This document shows, one piece after another, positions 5,894-10,000 of a stretch of DNA of 10,000 nt (its first letter is position 1; each line of letters starts with the position of its first letter). Source of the stretch: Anaerolinea sp. (GTDB lineage: Bacteria > Chloroflexota > Anaerolineae > Anaerolineales > Anaerolineaceae); assembly GCA_020216845.1 (NCBI GenBank), contig JAIWNK010000041.1, positions 1-10,000 of the forward strand, written 5' to 3'. Both the position numbers and the translations under genes were made by a program. The notes below the pieces were generated by a model. The model did not search any database, was not told the origin of the DNA, and was given only the letters and a program-made list of their open reading frames with translations.

Positions 5894-8800
5894 ATGGCAG
5901 ACGAGATTCGTTGTTCCAACTGCGGTGCTTTGAACCCTGCTCAGGCCAGTGTTTGTAAGGTCTGTGGCGCAAAACTTGCCAGGCCAGAAGAGGATTTGCC
6001 AGATTGGCTGCGTGATTTGCGCGGCGGCGCAGCGGAAGATGCAGGGGCGGGCCCGGTCATGGGCTGGACGGCCTCTGCTGGCGATGAGGAGGATGTGCCT
6101 GATTGGCTGAAAGAACTCAAACAGGGCGAACAGAAATCAGCACAGGAAGCTGCTGAAAGTGTGGATTTGCCCGATTGGTTCTCAGATTTGAGTGCTGAAC
6201 AGCCTGTTGCTTCACAACCTGCTGCTCCAATCGAGACGGAGGGTCAGGATTGGTTGTCAAATCTTGGCGGAACGGGAGCGGGTGTTCCGACTGCTCCTCC
6301 TGCGGAACAGGAAGAAGATACAAGTTGGTTAGCTGGTTTGCAGGCTCAGGCTGGTTGGATGGCCGACTTGGGTGCCGCCGAAGAGCCGAGCGCCGCGCCC
6401 GCTGAAGAAGCCGCTGCGGGCCTGCCGGATTGGTTGGGTAGCCTGGGCGCTGCTGCCGAAGAGCCGAGCGCTGCGCCCGCTGAAGAGGCTGCCGCAGGCC
6501 TGCCGGATTGGTTGGGCAGCCTGGGTGCTGCCGCTGAAGAGCCAAGCGCCGCGCCTGCCGAAGAGGCCGCCGCGGGCGTGCCGGATTGGTTGGGCAGCCT
6601 GGGTGCTGCCGCTGAAGAGCCAAGCGCCGCGCCTGCTGAAGAAGCCGCCGCGGGTCTGCCGGATTGGTTGGGAAGCCTGGGTGCTGCCGCCGAAGAGCCG
6701 AGCGCAGCGCCTGCTGAAGAAGCCGCCGCGGGTCTGCCGGATTGGTTGGGCAGCCTGGGTGCTGCCGCTGAAGAGCCAAGCGCCGCGCCTGCCGAAGAGG
6801 CCGCCGCGGGTCTGCCGGATTGGTTGGGCAGCCTGGGTGCTGCCGCCGAAGAGCCGAGCGCAGCGCCTGCTGAAGAAGCCGCCGCGGGTCTGCCGGATTG
6901 GTTGAGCAATTTGGGCGCAGCTGCCAAAGAGCCGAGCGCCGCGCCTGCTGAAGAGGCCGCCGCTGGCGTGCCGGATTGGTTGGGCAGCCTGGGTGCTGCT
7001 GCCGAAGAGCCGAGCGCTGCGCCTGCTGAAGAGGCCGCCGCTGGCGTGCCGGATTGGTTGAGCAGCCTGGGTGCTGCTGCCGAAGAGCCGAGCGCTGCGC
7101 CTGCTGAAGAGGCCGCCGCTGGCGTGCCGGATTGGTTGGGTAGCCTGGGTGCTGCTGCCGAAGAGCCGAGCGCCGCGCCCGCTGAAGAAGCCGCCGCGGG
7201 CCTGCCGGATTGGTTGGGTAGCCTGGGTGCTGCCGCCGAAGAGCCGAGCGCTGCGCCTGCTAAGGAAGCCGCCGCGGGCGTGCCGGATTGGTTGGGTAGC
7301 CTGGGCGCCGCTGCCGAAGAGCCGAGCGCTGCGCCTGCTGAGGAAGCCGCCGCGGGCGTGCCGGATTGGTTGGGCAGCCTGGGTGCTGCCGCCGAAGAGC
7401 CGAGCGCTGTGCCAGTTGAAGAGGCCCCAGCCTGGATGCAAGACTTCCAACAGCCTGCTGAACTGGGTGAAGATTGGTTAGCAAATGCCCCCACGCAAGA
7501 AGTTGTGCCAGAAGGAGAGATACCGCTGGGCGCTTTGCCGGATTGGATGAGCGACCTTTCTGGCGCTCCCCCCTCTGCCAGCGAGCCGCCCCTTGAAGAA
7601 CCTGCTGCTGCGCCGTCTCCTTCTCCATTTGCGCTGGATATTCCTGATTGGCTGCTGGAGGGAGAGGAAAAGCCAGCCGCCTTGCCTGAGCAGGCGATGA
7701 CTGCGCTGACAGGTGGCGCTTCCTCTGTGTTTACAGAACTGCCGTTTGAAGAAACGCCGCCACCGTTTGCAGCAGAGCCGGCAGAATCCGGGGCCGAGGG
7801 GTTGGAGCCGGCGCAGATGCCTGGTTGGTTGCAGGCGATGCGACCGGTCGAAGCTGTTGCCCCAACGCAATCAGCGGCGGATGCTGAGGGCCGGATTGAA
7901 CAGGCTGGCCCGTTGGCTGGTCTGCAAGGGGTGTTGCCGGGAGAAGACTTGGCTTCGCTTTATTACCGCCCGCCTGTTTATTCCTCGCGGTTGCGGTTGA
8001 CGGAACGTCAGCGTTTGAATGCAACGTTGCTTGAAAACTTGATCGCTGAGGATGCCCGTTCCAAACCGGTGCGTCCAGAGGCGGGCGTTGTCCCGCGAAG
8101 GGCGTTGCGCCTGGCTGTGGCTTTGTTGTTGATTTTGGTGCTTTTGGGTGTGTTGGGCAGCGGTTTGCCTGCCCTTGCCCTGCCGGTCAGTGCGGCCCCG
8201 GAGACACAAGCCTTTGTCAATGTCTTGGCCGGGCTCTCGACGCCTGAGCAAACGTCGCCGCCGGTGCTGCTGGTGCTGGATTATCAACCGGCGTTAGCCG
8301 GTGAGATGCGCCTGATTTCGCAGAGCGTGTTGGAAGATTTGATGGCCAAAAATACCCGCATCGTTGTTTTCTCAATGCAGCCGGGTGGCCCTGCACTGGC
8401 GCAGCAATTGCTTGAGGATGCACAAGCAATGCGACCTTCCTACGTGCTGGAGTATCAGAGCTTGAATTTGGGCTATTTGGTTGGCGGGGCAAGTGGCTTG
8501 CAGCAGCTTTCTTTGTCGCCAAAGGCAGCTTTGCCGGTCACCTGGAGCGGCAAACCAGCCTGGGATCAGCCGGTGTTGCAAGGCGTGCAGCAATTGACCG
8601 ATTTTCGGGCGGTGATTGTGTTGACTGATGATGCCGATGCGGGGCGTGCCTGGGTGGAACAGGTGCAGCCGCGTTTGGGCAATCGCCCGCTGTTGATGGT
8701 GGTCAGCGCTCAGGCTGCGCCATTGTTGTTGCCTTATGTGCAATCTGGTCAGGTGCAGGGCATGGTCGCTGGTCTATCGGGTGGGGTGCAGTACGAGATC

Positions 8801-8947
8801 TTGACGCAGCGCACCCTGGGAAATGCGCACATGGCGTGGAATGCCTATCAGGCTGGCTTGTTGCTCTTGTTGGTGATGATTTTGATCGGCGGTGTTTATC
8901 AGGCCGTGCGTGGTTTGCTGGCAACCCCGAAACGGAAGAGGGCCTAA
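5894..8947 (+). CDS. Zinc-ribbon membrane protein with 13 acidic PDWL tandem repeats
   Basis: This 1017-residue protein is the largest in the window. The N terminus is a zinc ribbon (Cys7-x2-Cys10, Cys21-x2-Cys24). Degenerate DW-Leu motifs follow (LPDWL at 35-39, VPDWL and LPDWF further on). A partial unit at 156-175 precedes 13 in-register 26-residue repeats at 176-513, each with PDWLGSL near its start and EEPSAAPAEE near its end, giving the array a net charge of about -61. More DW motifs follow, then a membrane helix at about 738-758 preceded by basic residues (inside), a domain of about 220 residues expected outside the cytoplasm, and a second membrane helix at about 985-1005 with a basic tail. 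The outer domain alternates hydrophobic strands (PVLLVLDY, RIVVFSM, AVIVLTDDAD, PLLMVVSA) with helices, suggesting an alpha/beta fold without a recognised active site. No named family is recognised. GGTGAG at 5885-5890 serves as ribosome site. Confidence 0.88.
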   Translation: MADEIRCSNCGALNPAQASVCKVCGAKLARPEEDLPDWLRDLRGGAAEDAGAGPVMGWTASAGDEEDVPDWLKELKQGEQKSAQEAAESVDLPDWFSDLSAEQPVASQPAAPIETEGQDWLSNLGGTGAGVPTAPPAEQEEDTSWLAGLQAQAGWMADLGAAEEPSAAPAEEAAAGLPDWLGSLGAAAEEPSAAPAEEAAAGLPDWLGSLGAAAEEPSAAPAEEAAAGVPDWLGSLGAAAEEPSAAPAEEAAAGLPDWLGSLGAAAEEPSAAPAEEAAAGLPDWLGSLGAAAEEPSAAPAEEAAAGLPDWLGSLGAAAEEPSAAPAEEAAAGLPDWLSNLGAAAKEPSAAPAEEAAAGVPDWLGSLGAAAEEPSAAPAEEAAAGVPDWLSSLGAAAEEPSAAPAEEAAAGVPDWLGSLGAAAEEPSAAPAEEAAAGLPDWLGSLGAAAEEPSAAPAKEAAAGVPDWLGSLGAAAEEPSAAPAEEAAAGVPDWLGSLGAAAEEPSAVPVEEAPAWMQDFQQPAELGEDWLANAPTQEVVPEGEIPLGALPDWMSDLSGAPPSASEPPLEEPAAAPSPSPFALDIPDWLLEGEEKPAALPEQAMTALTGGASSVFTELPFEETPPPFAAEPAESGAEGLEPAQMPGWLQAMRPVEAVAPTQSAADAEGRIEQAGPLAGLQGVLPGEDLASLYYRPPVYSSRLRLTERQRLNATLLENLIAEDARSKPVRPEAGVVPRRALRLAVALLLILVLLGVLGSGLPALALPVSAAPETQAFVNVLAGLSTPEQTSPPVLLVLDYQPALAGEMRLISQSVLEDLMAKNTRIVVFSMQPGGPALAQQLLEDAQAMRPSYVLEYQSLNLGYLVGGASGLQQLSLSPKAALPVTWSGKPAWDQPVLQGVQQLTDFRAVIVLTDDADAGRAWVEQVQPRLGNRPLLMVVSAQAAPLLLPYVQSGQVQGMVAGLSGGVQYEILTQRTLGNAHMAWNAYQAGLLLLLVMILIGGVYQAVRGLLATPKRKRA
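6359..7432 (+). repeat. In-frame 78-bp tandem repeat (13 full units plus a partial)
   Basis: Thirteen 78-base units run from 6419 to 7432 without insertion or deletion, preceded by a 60-base partial unit (6359-6418). The core CCGGATTGGTTG recurs every 78 bases from about 6424 to 7360. Units differ mostly at synonymous sites. Protein changes are a Leu/Val alternation at unit position 2, SN or SS in place of GS in units 7 and 9, and Glu-to-Lys in units 7 and 11. The last unit diverges at its end (VPVEEAPA). The repeats encode the acidic PDWL array. Confidence 0.97.
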
Positions 8948-8950
8948 ACA

Positions 8951-9628
8951 ATGGATTGGATCTGGACGATCGTTGCATTTTTGTTGACCCTGGCTGTCTT
9001 CAGCTATTTGTTGGGTGACAACCCCATCTTTCGGTTGGTGATGTATATCTTTGTTGGGGTCGTGTCGGGATATGTGGCGGCATTGCTTTGCTATCAGGTG
9101 GTGTGGGCCAGGCTAATTCAGCCGGTGTGGTTGGGCCTGATTCAGCCGATTATGCAGAGCCGCCCGCCGACAGAGACGTTTGCCGTCATTCCCTTGGTGA
9201 TGGCTGCCTTTTTGCTTGCCAAGCTTTCGCCGCGGCTTGCCTCGCTGGGCAACTGGGTGATGGCGGTGGTGGTTGGCATGGGAGCGGCGGTTGCCATCAG
9301 CGGGGCGGTGATGGGAACGATTTTCACGCAGTTTCAGGCGACCCTGACGCCCTTCGATTTGCAGGTCAGCGGAGGCAGTGGGCTGCTTGAAGGGGTAATT
9401 GTATTGGTGGGGACGGTGACTTCATTGGCTTATTTCCATTTTGGGGCGCGCATTCAACCTGGCAAGGCAGCACAGCGCCATTTTCTCATCGAAGGCATGG
9501 CCCGTGTTGGGCAATTCTTCATCGGCATCACCCTGGGAGCGTTGTTCGTTGGCGTGTTCTCGGCGGCGTTGACGGCCTTGATTGAACGGCTGATTTTCTT
9601 ATGGATTTCGATTTCTACTCTCTTCTAA
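8951..9628 (+). CDS. Multi-spanning membrane protein, function unknown
   Basis: The protein has 225 residues and about six or seven hydrophobic segments, near 4-21, 27-50, 74-92, 101-125, 144-162 and 187-223 (the last could be two helices). A polar amphipathic stretch with repeated IQP (WARLIQPVWLGLIQP, about 52-66) separates segments 2 and 3. Gly/Ala-rich helices at 101-125 (VVVGMGAAVAISGAVMG) suggest tight helix packing, as in channels or oligomeric membrane proteins. I recognise no known family and no catalytic motif. AGAGGG at 8937-8942, inside the end of the upstream gene, sits 8 bases before the ATG. The gene lies 3 bases after the repeat protein and 9 bases before the MutL-like gene, so it is probably part of the same complex or pathway. 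Confidence 0.83.
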   Translation: MDWIWTIVAFLLTLAVFSYLLGDNPIFRLVMYIFVGVVSGYVAALLCYQVVWARLIQPVWLGLIQPIMQSRPPTETFAVIPLVMAAFLLAKLSPRLASLGNWVMAVVVGMGAAVAISGAVMGTIFTQFQATLTPFDLQVSGGSGLLEGVIVLVGTVTSLAYFHFGARIQPGKAAQRHFLIEGMARVGQFFIGITLGALFVGVFSAALTALIERLIFLWISISTLF

Positions 9629-9637
9629 CAGGCTGCC

Positions 9638-10000
9638 ATGACCATTTCACTCGTTGATGCAGAATCGGTTCTTGCGCTGGATATTGGCTCAGTCTACACG
9701 CGGGCAATGTTGTTCGACGTGGTGGATGGGCAATACCGTTTTTTGGGGGCGGGGGTAGCCCCAACAACGGCAGGCGCGCCTTTCTACGATGTTTCGGAGG
9801 GGATGCATCGCGCCTTAGAAAAACTGCAAGATGTTACCGGTCGGTCTTTGTTTAATGCACAGGGACAATTGATTTTGCCAAGTCAGCCGGATGGGAACGG
9901 CATTGATCAAATGATGGCTGTTTTTACTGCTGGTCCGGAACTGCGCATGGTGACAATTGGTCTGTTGGAAACGGCCTCGCTTGAAAGCGCCAATCATCTA
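9638..10000 (+). CDS. MutL-like ASKHA protein, N-terminal part (runs off window)
   Basis: The frame is open from ATG 9638 to the window end (121 residues) with no stop. It begins with an actin/Hsp70-type phosphate-1 motif, VLALDIGSVYTRAMLFDVVDG, in which Asp15 and the following Ile-Gly-Ser would bind ATP phosphate. Then come PTTAGAPFYDVSEGMHRALEKLQDVTGR and a segment near 100-121 (TAGPELRMVTIGLLETASLESA). This order resembles glutamate mutase L (MutL/GlmL), a proposed reactivating ATPase of coenzyme-B12 mutases. Only the N-terminal quarter or fifth is present, assuming the usual 450-600 residues. No mutase subunit gene is visible, and the position behind five membrane-associated genes argues for a membrane-linked role. 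The ribosome site is weak (AGG at 9630-9632), so coupling to the upstream stop is likely. Confidence 0.8.
   Translation, partial: MTISLVDAESVLALDIGSVYTRAMLFDVVDGQYRFLGAGVAPTTAGAPFYDVSEGMHRALEKLQDVTGRSLFNAQGQLILPSQPDGNGIDQMMAVFTAGPELRMVTIGLLETASLESANHL

Noticed and set aside
6359..7432. CRISPR array or other non-coding tandem repeat
   Set aside because: Units are contiguous without spacers, in frame, and vary mostly at synonymous sites inside a long protein, so this is a coding minisatellite.
6329..7494. Two long open frames of 373 and 382 residues on the - strand opposite the repeat array
   Set aside because: The 78-base unit is a multiple of three, so any frame open in one unit stays open through all of them. 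They have no ribosome site and only mirror the + strand repeat.

Overview
The window suggests a member of the Chloroflexota, most likely an Anaerolineae-like lineage. This is inferred from gene content: a glutamate mutase L-like ASKHA protein sits behind zinc-ribbon and multi-spanning membrane proteins, next to stand-alone receiver and small zinc-ribbon genes. Codon use on the + strand also fits, with many TTG leucines and G/T-rich coding strands. No rRNA or other marker gene is present, so the assignment is not proven. Coding density is very high. No stretch longer than about 130 bases lacks a gene, and I see no tRNA, rRNA, CRISPR array, insertion sequence or phage module.

Region 1 (1-2557, + strand) is a nucleotide and RNA housekeeping run: the 3' part of thymidine kinase (tdk), hypoxanthine phosphoribosyltransferase (hpt, 2 bases after the tdk stop) and a class II CCA-adding/poly(A) polymerase family protein with an HD domain. 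A strong intercistronic hairpin lies between hpt and the CCA gene and abuts the latter's Shine-Dalgarno sequence.

Region 2 (2540-4141) has three separately transcribed genes. An alpha/beta hydrolase on the + strand has its own extended -10 promoter inside the 3' end of the CCA gene. On the - strand lie a 98-residue double zinc-motif protein and a stand-alone response-regulator receiver domain. The hydrolase and zinc-motif genes converge and overlap by 4 bases at their stop codons.

Region 3 (4262-10000, + strand) is a tight six-gene cluster that continues past the window: a small 84-residue protein whose start lies at the predicted transcription start (leaderless), a bitopic protein with N- and C-terminal membrane segments, a multi-spanning membrane protein, a 1017-residue zinc-ribbon membrane protein with 13 tandem 26-residue acidic Pro-Asp-Trp-Leu repeats, another multi-spanning membrane protein, and the N-terminal part of a MutL-like ASKHA ATPase-fold protein. 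ATGA overlaps or gaps of no more than 9 bases join all six, so they probably form one operon encoding an inner-membrane assembly with no known function. It is the best candidate here for an undescribed system. The divergent region between it and the response regulator carries nested inverted repeats that look like operators.
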